From NCBI GenBank assembly GCA_023053575.1, contig JAKZAP010000016.1:6320046-6384045 (forward strand): a stretch of DNA of 64,000 bases, given 5' to 3'. Positions 54,668 to 64,000 of the stretch are shown here, piece by piece. The position numbers were made by a program, and so were the translations under genes. Position 1 is the first letter of the stretch, and each line of letters starts with the position of its first letter. The stretch is from Branchinecta lynchi (Eukaryota > Arthropoda > Branchiopoda > Anostraca > Branchinectidae). The notes under the pieces are model-generated. The model was not told where the DNA came from. It saw only the letters and a program-made list of their open reading frames with translations, and did no database searches.

Positions 54668-54766
54668 GTAAGTTTAGTTAACAGTAATAGTAGTAGAATT
54701 TTAATATAAGGCATTGGCCTCAGCAAAGTTTGTCTGAACACACATCTCCTTTAGTGTTGACTTTTT

Positions 54767-54912
54767 ATGGCACTTGCAGTCTCTGGCTCAATGATCATTC
54801 TAATCTGAAGAGTTTTGCTTACAACTGGTCAGAACAAATCCACGAAAAGGCAAGTTCTATATTTCATCCTCTGAACCAGTCTTGCAAGTGCCATATGAGC
54901 TTCTAGCTCTTG
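54767..54912 (-). mobile_element. Minimal family H element (146 bp)
   Basis: It starts ATGGCACTTGCAGTCTCTGG and ends CAAGTGCCATATGAGCTTCT followed by AGCTCTTG. Both termini of family H are present but there is no module array. It sits between T-rich flanks (GACTTTTT and TTTCTTATTTT). This defines the sequences likely needed in cis for movement. Confidence 0.85.
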
Positions 54913-55424
54913 TTTCTTATTTTAAATTCATCACCAGTCTATGCCAGCAGCAGAAAGCTGATTGGTGTATTCGCATCCAAGCTTTGCGTTCAGCTATGTG
55001 GTAATGTGGCATCTTCTCCAGCAGGCTGGCGAATATAGGAACTTTAGTTTAGTGAATGCCCAGGCTTATGTGTGCTGTCTTATGATTGCCTTTTACAACT
55101 CAACAAATGCTCGAACGGAACTCCCTCTGTATCTTTCTTTTAAAGGGGCCGCGGGTGTTAGTTTTAGTTTATATGTGAATTTTGTCACTGGGGTCTACTA
55201 CGTATAGGGGAATAGGGAGGGAGTATTACAAAGTCGGGGAACAGAGAGGGTTTTAATACCGAAATCGATGCTAAGGTGGGCAGTATGCAAACCGGCCAAG
55301 CTTGTGCTAGCTAGCCGGCTCGGTTCTGTGAAATTGATCAAATTATATTGCATCGGATGTTAGATACGGATTCCCAGCTACACTAGGTAACTAGAAGTCC
55401 TAGTGCGGTTGTTGTTCAAACCAA

Positions 55425-55842
55425 AACAAATAATCTACAAGAACGTCCGTCTCCCTATCTCTGTAATACGACCATGTTGAGTCGAATGTATTCTGATACC
55501 CTACCCGATGGAAAACGAGCGGAGGAGCTACGAAGAACATCGTAATTTGTTACCTGTACAATCACAGGAAAACTCTGCATAAGAATACGAACGCCGTCTG
55601 AGTCGCCCTTTACAGCTGATTGGTTGTCTACCCAGTCTACCATTGTGACGTCACGGCTAACTCGCTGCAAACCGGGTTCTACACCCGTGTAGGCATCCTA
55701 TGGTTGGTATGCGCAGCGGTGAAGAGGGCAGTAGACGGGTATGAACTGAACCTCACAGCAAGTACCATTAGCTCCGCTCAGATCGGGGTATCCATAGTCG
55801 CTGCATGAGGCCAAAGACGGAGGTTCTATTAGATTATTTGTT
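55425..55842. mobile_element. MITE with AACAAATAATCT ends
   Basis: The left end is AACAAATAATCTACAAGAAC followed by GTCCGTCT. The right end, inverted, is AGACGGAGGTTCTATTAGAT followed by TATTTGTT. It is 418 bp and non-coding. No second copy is seen in the window. Confidence 0.8.
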
Positions 55843-56000
55843 CTTGGTCAGACTCAGCGGATCTGTCGTCCAGTCCCTTTTCCCGACTCCTCCCAGCATG
55901 CACAATGACAACTTTGAGAACAGGTTCTACACTTACTAGTCTCCTTAATAGATGTTAGCTCATAGTTTTACTCTTGCATTTATTCGCATGCTCTCCTAAG

Positions 56001-56042
56001 GAGCCCGCTTGCGCTACCTGGCACACACTGTTGATGATGACG
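56001..56042 (+). CDS. PPIP5K: PPIP5K micro-exon: RLRYLAHTVDDD
   Basis: A 42-nt exon encoding ARLRYLAHTVDDD, entered with two bases completing a codon and left with one base, G. That base joins AA of the 60105 exon to give Glu, so the joined peptide reads VDDDETIRRHRHSIAGQ. The acceptor is CTCTCCTAAG and the donor GTGAGT. Phase fits the downstream exon exactly. Its short length and modest conservation leave some doubt. Confidence 0.7.
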
Positions 56043-56136
56043 GTGAGTTATTTTACTTGTGAGCTTTCACGTGACTAACCGCGTGGTTGTGAGTGCATGA
56101 ACCCTGATCAGCAGTGATTTTCTTCCCTTTTAGCCA

Positions 56137-56412
56137 GAGCCTCGTTTTTGTTGCATGCTGCAGGTCCACTTCTCGGCCGATTCCGGACTGATTCTTTCTA
56201 CATCCGTTTTTGCACTGCAGCGCTTCCGAGGAAGACGGCGCTTCTCGAGAATCACGGACTTGCTCCCCGGCCAAGTCCGTGCTTCCCTGCAAAGATGCTG
56301 CAGCGCTGCCGCTTCAACCAAGAAGAAAGTGAATCCAAAAACGCATATTGTGCAAAAGCAAAGAAGTGCTTCAGCAGCGATGCGGCAGCGCTATTGCAAC
56401 AAAACGAGGCTC
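56137..56412. mobile_element. MITE with GAGCCTCGTTTTTGTTGCA ends
   Basis: The left end is GAGCCTCGTTTTTGTTGCA and the right end is TGCAACAAAACGAGGCTC. The interior has palindromic GCTGCAGCGCTG-like sequence. It is 276 bp. The 163-codon frame 56155-56646 starts inside it and is therefore not supported as a gene. Confidence 0.85.
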
Positions 56413-58988
56413 AGAGCTGTTTCGTCTTCGCTTCAGGCATACTACTTAGATAAGAAACTATGGAAATTATACGGTAGAGATAGCGTGCCGTTACCGGTTA
56501 TGGCTGAGGTGAAACAATCTAGTTACCTATCACTTATTCACGTAAATTGGTTTAAGACACGATACAATGTTTCCCGGAATCTGTTATGTGAAGGCTTCAG
56601 AGTGTCGTGTCTATTTGGTGTGCCAGAAAGGAAGCAGAACAAGTAAACCTATGCGTTCAGCTCTGCATCAGTTCGGGTGTGCTCCAACCACCTACCAACA
56701 GTTACTGAAACCTTCCTCGTAGGGGAGTAGGAGGCAGGTCCGTCAGTTTCATTTTTTCAGTTTCAGTTTATTGATAAAAATAAAAAACACCATTAACTGT
56801 TAATTGCCCCACCATAAGGCCTGGCAATGGGCGGGTCTTATAAAACGTCATAGGGGCAGGTCCGGACATCGGCTCTACAAACCTCGCTGTTGAAATTTAA
56901 ATTACGCGAAATTTTTTTCAGAGCTGTTACATTTATACGCTGCTATAATTCTGTAAAAAATTCCCGCAGTTACACTCGTGCTATCATAGCGAAACGATGC
57001 TAATGTCACTTTTTTTTTTACGCGAAATGAAGTTCATTGTCATGGAGTTGGCACCTCATTTTGGTAGTTCCGAACCCACTTATATCGTCGGTGATTTTTA
57101 TGTAGGTAGTTTAAGATTGACTCTACCATGTCGAATAAGAATTTCCGTGATTGATACAAAAGTATGAGAGTTACAAATGTATTTCTGTTAAAGCAGCACA
57201 GGGGTAGGTCCGGACAAAAATACCTGGATGGAAAAACAAAAATAATGAAAGAAAATAAAATCGGAAAAGGGAAGGAAAAAAGTCAGCAAAAAGGCTCAGG
57301 AAGCCTTTAAGACCGATTCTGCAAGAAAACAAGTCATACTCAGACCCAGCGGTAACAGCAAATCCGGATGATAATAAGAGATGTTGACTACTAAAGTGAC
57401 GGTATACTTGTGCAGTTTCGCCAAAAGGAAGCAAATGAACGAAACGGAATTTAGGCAACAGAGGCAAACGAAAAATGTGTATACAACTTTCTTGAAAGTC
57501 GTTCCTGGGTTAAACAAAACTGATATCCGAACCTGCCCCCGGTCTGGGCAGGTTCGGACGAAAGTAGCTAATAGGAAAATAAGATTTGCAAGATTCTACA
57601 AAGTAATTATAGCAGCAAAGACATGCTTCTAAACAGTCAGAAAACCCCGACCCTGAAACAAAATCTTGGTATGTAAAAAATCAAAAACGTAACGAACCTG
57701 CCCCCCCCCCCCCCCCCCCCCCCCCCCATCTCCCCTACCTATATTCTTGTTTCAACATTAATGAAGGGGTTTACCAGTTGTTATGACAAGTGGTACAGTA
57801 GAGGTATGGTTCCTTGAAAACTTCACTAAATTTCAGACTACCTTCTTTTTTCTTTTTCGCCAGTAACACTGTCATGATGGATTGAACGGCAAGGGTGCAG
57901 AATCAACTAAGCATGTTCAAACAGCAACAGACAAGAGCACAAACAAATAGCAAACGAGTCAAAAGAAGAACAGCTATTTTCTGTCTGCATAAATATTTGC
58001 TAGGGTTGACTTTCCTCATATTGTTCTGCGCCATCCAAATTTAGGAGAAGTTTAAAGGAAACCTGAATGAAGAGTACCAAGTATCACCCCTATCTGTATG
58101 ACTTCCGTTAACATTGCCTGCAGAAAACCCGATCTAAATACGAAATAGCGTTTGCAAGCTATGATTTTTGCTCCATTTTGCATCTGTCCTTGTTTCAGTA
58201 CCGAACAATTTTAGAAATGAACAAATGTCTCCAATCAACCCTTCTTCTCGAATTTTTTTAACCAGTTAAGCCCAAGCGTATATCTAGAAGAAATTCCAAT
58301 ACGATCCGGCCAGCGCTGTACAAGATTTGAGTGAATTGCGCTTTTTGTCTTGGAGTCGGCATGTGCAAACCTCAGGAAACGAACATCCCTATTTTGAAAA
58401 CGTCACGCTCAGGAGAAGATTGCTCTTCGTGGCCATGTCTGTAAATGTATTCTCCATGGTGTGTTCAAGTATGGTTTCATTGTTCAGGTGTACTTTAAAG
58501 AACTGTATTCTACTGTAGCCTCTAGTACTGTCGCTAGGAGGTTGGAACACGCCCATCAATTCAGTTTGAGAAGCAGGCCTACTGCAGTTATTCAAGCCTT
58601 CCAAGAATGCGTGGGATCGCAATTGGTGAAATTTCAAACTTCCGGTCACCTATTCGCCTGTCACAGGTTTCAGCTTCAGGTGATGGTGTTTCATAATCAG
58701 ACGGAACTTTCTGTGTGTCGTTGTTTTTTGAGGAACCAACTAGGTTTATAGACGAGAAATGCGGTATATTGATTTCTGGGGTTTGAACGTTGTTTACAAA
58801 GGCTTGGAAGCTTGGTAAGTTGGAGCAACCCAGTTGTGCACGGATCTCAGGTTTTGGGGCACAGTGCTTTTAATTTGGGGTATACCCAAACGTGAGGGCA
58901 TAGTGCTACTGTAATACCAACGGTTTATATCCCAAAATTTTGGTTTGTGTTCGACTGGGGTAACCTACATTTTATTGTTCTTAGTTCC

Positions 58989-59460
58989 TTAAAGTTTAAC
59001 TGAAAAGGGCTGAGGAAAGACAATCTAGTTACCCGTCACTCACTCACTTGAAGAGGCCTGAAGACCCGATGGAAACGCGTTACTTCGTTGCTCCGCTTCT
59101 CACGAATAACCGATTTCCAAATAGTGGAATTTCCCTGTCGGATTCTGGTACCTCTGTGCGCTTGTACCTGTGATATATGTTAGACGTAAAGATTTACGAG
59201 AAATAAGTGATCTTGCAGTGAGCAGTGATCACCTAGTTCACCGCTGACCAGTGGCAACGGAAAAGCCGCGTTTCTGTTGAGATTCAGATTTTCCGCGTCA
59301 TAGTAGAATTTGCGTTGTGAGGACGGCCGTAGATATTCTGAACGTAATACTGGCGCAAATATTGAAAAATATAAAAAAAGTCCCTTAAGACAATCCAAAT
59401 AATGCACTGTATTCAACTAAATGATACAAAAGTAAGTTGGCTTTCGAGTTAAACTTTAAA
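58989..59460. mobile_element. MITE family V, copy 2
   Basis: The ends are TTAAAGTTTAACTGAAAAGG and CGAGTTAAACTTTAA. It is inverted relative to copy 1. It lies directly after a fragment related to element W, the same neighbour as copy 1. Confidence 0.85.
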
Positions 59461-59553
59461 GAATGTGTAGCTCTAGATGCAGATTCAGATTTACCCAATC
59501 GAGATTTCCCGCCCAGTTGCAGTCTGCTACCGTCTGATTACAGTGAAGATAAG

Positions 59554-59858
59554 GAGCGTGTTCCACCCTTCTAACAATAGTGACTGTTAGTTACTATTTC
59601 CGTTCCAACCTCACGAAAAGTTACTACACTTACTGTTCCAACCTTATTGAAATAGTAACTAACAGTAACTGTTTGCTTACCATACTCGGAAGCGTAGTAA
59701 CCATGGTAACTACGCATCTCTGTAACGTGATTGGTCGGATTCGCCCGTGGCATGATGTTCTGCTGGAAAATAGAAAAATCGTTCCAGCATTGACGGCAAA
59801 AAGCCCGAAATCGTAACCTCGTGCGTAGTAACTACGGTAAGTAAGGTGGAACAAGCTC
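59554..59858. mobile_element. MITE family S, copy 3 (inverted)
   Basis: It starts GAGCGTGTTCCACCCTTCTA and ends TAAGGTGGAACAAGCTC. The interior matches copies 1 and 2 in reverse (TTACCATACTCGGAAGCGTA against TACGCTCCCCAGCATGGTAA). Confidence 0.85.
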
Positions 59859-59989
59859 AAGGTCTTAACAAAGGGGCATGGATAAGAACAATGCTGGTGT
59901 AGGCAAAAATCCTGAAAATGGTCAAAAAGTTCTAATACCGAGAATGGGTCGAGGAACTAGGGTAGAAGTCGACCATTCGTAAATTTCAT

Positions 59990-60096
59990 TTAATTTTCAT
60001 ATTTCTTGTCAAGCGTTCATTTACCTTTCTTTATGTATGTACTGTGCAAATGCCTTATTACTAGGCTGCATGTAATAAATTCATTCATTCATTCAT
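59990..60096 (+). mobile_element. LINE-like 3' end ending in (ATTC)n
   Basis: A GTACTGTGCAAATGCCTTATTA and GGCTGCATGTAATAAA-type end is followed by ATTCATTCATTCATTC. It ends 8 bp before the exon at 60105. No coding remnant was found upstream. Confidence 0.6.
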
Positions 60097-60104
60097 ACGT
60101 TTAG

Positions 60105-60290
60105 AAACAATTCGTCGTCATCGTCATTCAATAGCCGGACAGCTGAATGCATCAGCTTGGTATCTTGCTGATCATCGCCCAAAGCCATTCGGTCCCCTGA
60201 GCAGCAGTTTATTCAGTACAGCGGTCATCAGCGGGTCATCCAGTGCACCAGAATTGTCGACTGCCTTGGGAGCGAACGGGTTTACAAAAG
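60105..60290 (+). CDS. PPIP5K: PPIP5K exon: HRHSIAGQ and FSTAVISGSSSAPEL
   Basis: A 186-nt exon encoding TIRRHRHSIAGQLNASAWYL, ADHRPKPFGP and LSSSLFSTAVISGSSSAPEL, ending ANGFTK. HRHSIAGQ and the GLFST-V-GGSSSAP-L segment are recognisable in the C-terminal tail of animal PPIP5Ks and identify this as the same gene 15 kb downstream. The acceptor is TACGTTTAG and the donor GTAAGT. It enters with two bases and leaves with G. No stop codon occurs, so at least one more exon lies beyond. I found none in 60291-64000. Confidence 0.92.
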
Positions 60291-60456
60291 GTAAGTTGCT
60301 TGTGTAAGTTGAAAAGATTTTAACCGATTGGGACATAGCAGGTCTCGAAACACATGTTATACAAGATGTTTTCAGCAACCGCGTGTTGTAATAACGAATT
60401 TAAATCATTCTCGACGTATTTAAATCATTCTTTACGTACTAAAACCGACAGTTGTA

Positions 60457-60618
60457 TACACTTTAAAAAAAAATCTTATAGTATTTGCTACTGGGGTTAA
60501 TCTTGTCTTTATTGAGATAAGATTATCACTAATTCAGATTAATTTTATCCCAATAGAGATAAGATTAATCCCAGTAGCAAATACTGCATCCTTATTCGGA
60601 GAAACTTTTTACAGTGTA
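60457..60618. mobile_element. MITE family P, copy 4
   Basis: The ends are TACACTTTAAAAAAAAATCT and GAAACTTTTTACAGTGTA. The palindromic core is TTTGCTACTGGGGTTAATC / GATTAATCCCAGTAGCAAA. Its right end is very close to that of copy 2. Confidence 0.85.
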
Positions 60619-60746
60619 GTTTAGGATTCCTAGACGTCAAAAAAGGGAAGGATTATCATCGACCTCTTCTGGAAATGGTGACTCTTGTCACCGCCCTAGG
60701 CGGTAAGCTACTCAGCTGTCCAACTGGTGCGGGATCCAGGATGTCG

Positions 60747-61221
60747 TTAAAGCACAACTCTTACTAGAAATAATTTGTTCGCTGTGAAGATGATCAGGAG
60801 AAATCATTTTCGAAAATACCATTACTTTCCACCTGAAATTAGCGATTTTCTTGCTAGCGCTTGTCGGCTATGTCAGGCCTTCCTGCTATCCGACGCGGCG
60901 GCTGGGCGCAAAATATTCGAAAACTAATCGCGCCGTGGTTAAAAAGTGTGAAAACTAAGCAAATAAAAGAAGTAATAAACAAAACCTTCTCAAATCCTTA
61001 TGTGTGAAAGAGTTGTCAGCAGACGATGACGGTCCTGGCAAACGTTTCGTTGTGAGACGGGCAAAAAAAGGCCAAAAAAGCCAAAAACGGCCAAAAAAGC
61101 GCTAAAATTTCGTATTTACAAAACGAAACGATGGAGAAAGGTGGAGATTTTAGAAGCTTATAATTCTGTATGGGAGCTAGGTATATTATAAAAGGCAGAA
61201 TAAGTAAGAGAGGTCCTTTAA
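60747..61221. mobile_element. MITE family T, copy 3 (uninterrupted)
   Basis: It starts TTAAAGCACAACTCTTACTA and ends AGAGGTCCTTTAA. It gives the uninterrupted arrangement for copy 2, which has MITE P inserted. Confidence 0.85.
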
Positions 61222-61416
61222 AAAACAGGGTTGGGGGCATCTCACGAGCTGCAGAAGGCTTGAAAAACTTTATAGATCAAATTTTTGTTCTGAGTACGAA
61301 AGTGAGCAAAAGGTAAGTTTGTAAGGCTCGCACTGATATGAAATTCGTTCTGCTTCGATAGAGAGATAGCAGCATACCCGAGCCCGACGTAAATAGAACA
61401 AGACCACAGGTTTCTA

Positions 61417-62326
61417 TGGGATCCCAAAAATCTAACATTTGATTCAAACAGTTGGGTAATGTCTTCGCCATTCAGTCTTCGTTAGATTCCTTGAATATTT
61501 TTAGTGCTAAAATAAAGTTCAAGAATGGATTCAGCATGTATCCTTGCCCCGATACCGAATCTGTAATCGATTTCAGAAACAACTTTGAGCTTCAACCCAA
61601 ATCTCCAGTTTCAGCCGAATTCGTGATGAACCATTTGTCCAGCAAGAAAACTAAGTTCAGATATGGATTCAGCGGACCTCCTTACCCCCTCAGTGAATAT
61701 CTTATTAGCTTATAAAACATACATGTTTTTACCGTAAATTCGAAACCCCTCCTCTGCCTCTAAAGATAGGACTGAAGGACCCATCTACGAACCACCTACG
61801 ACCTGTACTTTACCAGTGAATCGTTATTGAACAACATCCTCGCTTGAACAACAAATTTCCTCGTTTGAACATTACATATCAACCCCTTCGACCTTCGATT
61901 ACACTAGATCTCGCCGACGGCCATAGAATGAACAAAGGAATGTCGCTATCCACGCGCAGAGCTATAATGGTTTGAGAATAAAGGGGTAGGGACTGCTAAA
62001 GCCAAAAATTGGTCGACAAATTTGTGTCCGGTTTTCGCCGGATTTTCATATTCAGATTCAGCATGAGTCCTTACCCCTAGATCAACTATCTCAATAGCTT
62101 TCAATAAATATTTTTTTTTGCCTCTTAATTTAAATCCCCCTCCCCCACCCCTAATTATAGGGCTACAGAGCCCATTTACGAAGTTGACCTTACCCTTGAC
62201 CCAAAGAATCCTCACACCAAGTTTCATCAAAATATCTCATTCCCTTCGAGAGTTATCGTGCTCACAGACAGACGGACAACTTTTGCGATGTCATAGGTAT
62301 CCCTGCACTTACGTTTTGGGATCCCA
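61417..62326 (-). repeat. GGATCCC-ended repeat, family G copy 4
   Basis: It starts TGGGATCCCAAAAATCTAAC and ends ACGTTTTGGGATCCC. It is closely similar to copy 2 at 34931-35821, including CCTTGCCCCGATNCCGAAT and TGTCATAGGTATCCC. It is about 910 bp. Confidence 0.85.
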
Positions 62327-62644
62327 AAAAGTACACTCAAAGAATTTAAAAATACGCAGGTTTTCGTATATAAATTCAAATTCACTTTATTCTTCCAAAA
62401 TTCTTCATTGCGAAATATAGCATAGGAAAATGTCAATGAAAATTCACTAACATACAAGCACATAATACACTATTACTTTACATAATCCTCATGCAATTTA
62501 CAATTTTGGTTTCTTAATTCGGTGCATGATAAAGTATTACTAATATTATATACAGTTTGTTTGTGCTACAATAATATTCGACCATCGACTCAAATACTTA
62601 TGGCTACGTATAGAAACAAAACACTGAAATAATAATTAATAAAA

Positions 62645-63412
62645 GCAAGAGCTATGAGCTGATATGGCACTTGTTACGAGTAGGTGGTGTGAGAAACGAG
62701 AAAGTAAATCTGAGCATTTTTCCGAAAATTCCGGTACCCCTCCCCAGCGTGCTCGGATGCGGTCCGGAACCTAAGATATGCTATCTCGAAGTGTACTTTC
62801 GAAGTTTCATTCAAATCATTCCACTCTTTTAACCTCTGTGCGAGCCACAACATTTCCGGGACTTCCCCTTCACCCACCCCCACTGTGGCCGAATACGACT
62901 CGGACACATAAACTTCGCATCTCTAACAGATCCTCTTCCCCGTCCGTCAAGTTTAACTCGAATCAGAGCTTATCTTCGAATTTCCGGTTCCCGCTTCATC
63001 TTCCTCCTATTAAGGTCGGATCCGGTTTCGACGCCAAATGACAAATCTAGGCCGCATAAACTTGGTACTGTCCAACTTGCATCCCATTTGGCCCATCCGT
63101 TTGGTTTTTGTGCATGTCAAAAAGTTTCACTAGAAATTCTGACCCCCCCCCCCCCCCTCCCCCCCATAGTGAGCGGATCCGGCCCGTTTGTGTCATTCAT
63201 GTATCTAGGACTTGTGCTTGTTCTTCCCACCAAGTTTCATCCCGAACTCTCCACTCTAAGCGTTTACCAAGGTTTCCGGTTGCCCCCTTCAACTCCCCCC
63301 AATGTCACCGGATTCGGTCCAGATTTAAGATGGGGCGCCTGAGACATGAGGTCTTTCTATATATCAAGTTTCATTTAGGTCCGATCACCCGTTCGTAAGA
63401 TAACAAGAGCTG
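62645..63412 (+). mobile_element. Family H element, copy H9, left part
   Basis: It starts GCAAGAGCTATGAGCTGATA followed by TGGCACTTG. Modules run to GATCACCCGTTCGTAAGAT. At that point another family H end begins. In H1 and H2 the same module continues after GTTCGTAAGC. Confidence 0.75.
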
Positions 63413-63502
63413 GAAGCTCATATGGCGCTTGCAAGGCTGGGTCAGAGGATAAAAGTAGGAATTCGTCAATTCGTGAGTTTCTTGTGATCATTTGAAAGCA
63501 TA
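63413..63502 (+). mobile_element. Family H element, copy H4, left end only
   Basis: ACAAGAGCTGGAAGCTCATA followed by TGGCGCTTGC, belonging to the subfamily of 26024-27462 and 54767-54912. It is cut after about 90 bp by another family H start. Confidence 0.75.
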
Positions 63503-64000
63503 ACAAGAGCTACGAGCTCATATGGCACTTGTACGAGTAGGCTGTACAAGAAAGTAGATGAAAACGTCACAAAATACACCCACCATCCAAAAAGGCGGTT
63601 CGTAAATAGAAATAGGATATTTAGTTTCACTCATTTCTGAGCAGTTCCGGCATCGTCTCGATTGCAAATGCACATGACTGTTCAAACTTTCATCCCAATA
63701 AATCCATTTGTTTGATCCCTAGACGTACTACACGATTTCCGGTACTCACTCTATTTCCACCTACCGTGGCCGAATCTGGTTCGGAATAAAAAAAAAATCG
63801 ACCACCTAAAGCATCTTCGTTTATACCATTTACCAAGTTTCACTCGAATCTGAGCATTTTTTGAAAGTTCCGGTACCCCCCCCCCTTCCCACCAACGTTA
63901 TCGGAGCCGGTTCGGGCCCAATCTCTTAATTCCCTCATCAAGTTTGACTGAAATTGGAGCATAGCCTATCTGCAAGTTTCCAGTACCCCCCCCCCCCCCC
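63503..64000 (+). mobile_element. Family H element, copy H3, runs off the window
   Basis: ACAAGAGCTACGAGCTCATA followed by TGGCACTTG and about 470 bp nearly identical to the start of H1 (10851 onward) and the end of H2 (inverted). It continues past position 64000, where it ends in a C run. Confidence 0.85.

Larger units (their letters stand above)
54668..56000. other. Intron with short family H element and a MITE
   Basis: It contains the 146-bp minimal family H element (54767-54912) and a MITE (55425-55842). Nothing else is recognised. Confidence 0.7.
56043..60104. other. Intron before last visible exon
   Basis: It contains a MITE (56137-56412), a C run of about 30 (57698-57727), a lone MITE end (57792), a relative of element W's end (58840-58975), MITE V copy 2 (58989-59460), MITE S copy 3 (59554-59858) and a LINE 3' tail (about 59990-60096). 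Nothing is recognised in 56660-57690 or 57850-58830. Confidence 0.75.
60291..64000. other. Downstream intron, repeats only
   Basis: It contains MITE P copy 4, MITE T copy 3, family G copy 4 and three family H pieces. No exon is recognised. Confidence 0.7.

Noticed and set aside
56155..56646. 163-codon plus-strand reading frame
   Set aside because: It begins inside a MITE (56137-56412) and continues into unique sequence with no recognisable motif or splice-site logic.

Overview
The window is eukaryotic, from an invertebrate animal that I cannot name further. It carries at least 15 exons of one plus-strand gene, with canonical GT-AG introns of 0.7-14 kb packed with transposon debris. There is no bacterial gene organisation. 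The gene is a PPIP5K/VIP1-type inositol hexakisphosphate and diphosphoinositol-pentakisphosphate kinase. Its exons encode the last part of the ATP-grasp kinase domain, the whole histidine-acid-phosphatase-like domain and much of the C-terminal tail. Both gene ends lie outside the window: upstream kinase exons are to the left, and the terminal exon with the stop codon is to the right.

Reading phase is continuous across every junction from 3311 to 45346 and again from 56001 to 60290. A 68-nt candidate exon at 54600-54667 repairs the phase between these two blocks. Visible coding sequence is only about 2.3 kb of 57 kb.

Layout by interval. 1-3310: upstream intron with a GGATCCC-ended repeat split by another element, and hammerhead-like repeats. 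3311-10000: exons 1-4 with palindromic MITEs and a CR1/Jockey-like LINE remnant. 10000-20700: a 3 kb tandem-repeat element (family H, copy H1), exon 5, direct and inverted repeats, poly-C. 20729-33800: exons 6-9, the best hammerhead candidate, H5, two LINE fragments, a paired MITE family. 33800-45350: exons 10-13, including a tandemly duplicated exon 3' end, with nested MITEs. 45350-60100: a 370-bp tandem array inside a large inverted repeat, H2 inserted in an older MITE, small exons. 60100-64000: the last visible exon, a GGATCCC-ended repeat, and three family H pieces, apparently nested.

The most interesting material is the repeat fraction. (i) Family H has a terminal hairpin, a subterminal inverted copy of its end, arrays of about 130-bp G/C-run modules and T-rich insertion points, which resembles Helentron-associated non-autonomous elements. 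(ii) A dispersed repeat matches the core of a type I hammerhead ribozyme, with compensating stem differences between copies. (iii) Several clean nested insertions give a relative chronology. (iv) Two exons have their acceptor site immediately beside a LINE 3' tail.

All family names without a standard label (families G, H, P, Q, S, T, U, V, W, X) are mine. Boundaries were read by eye.
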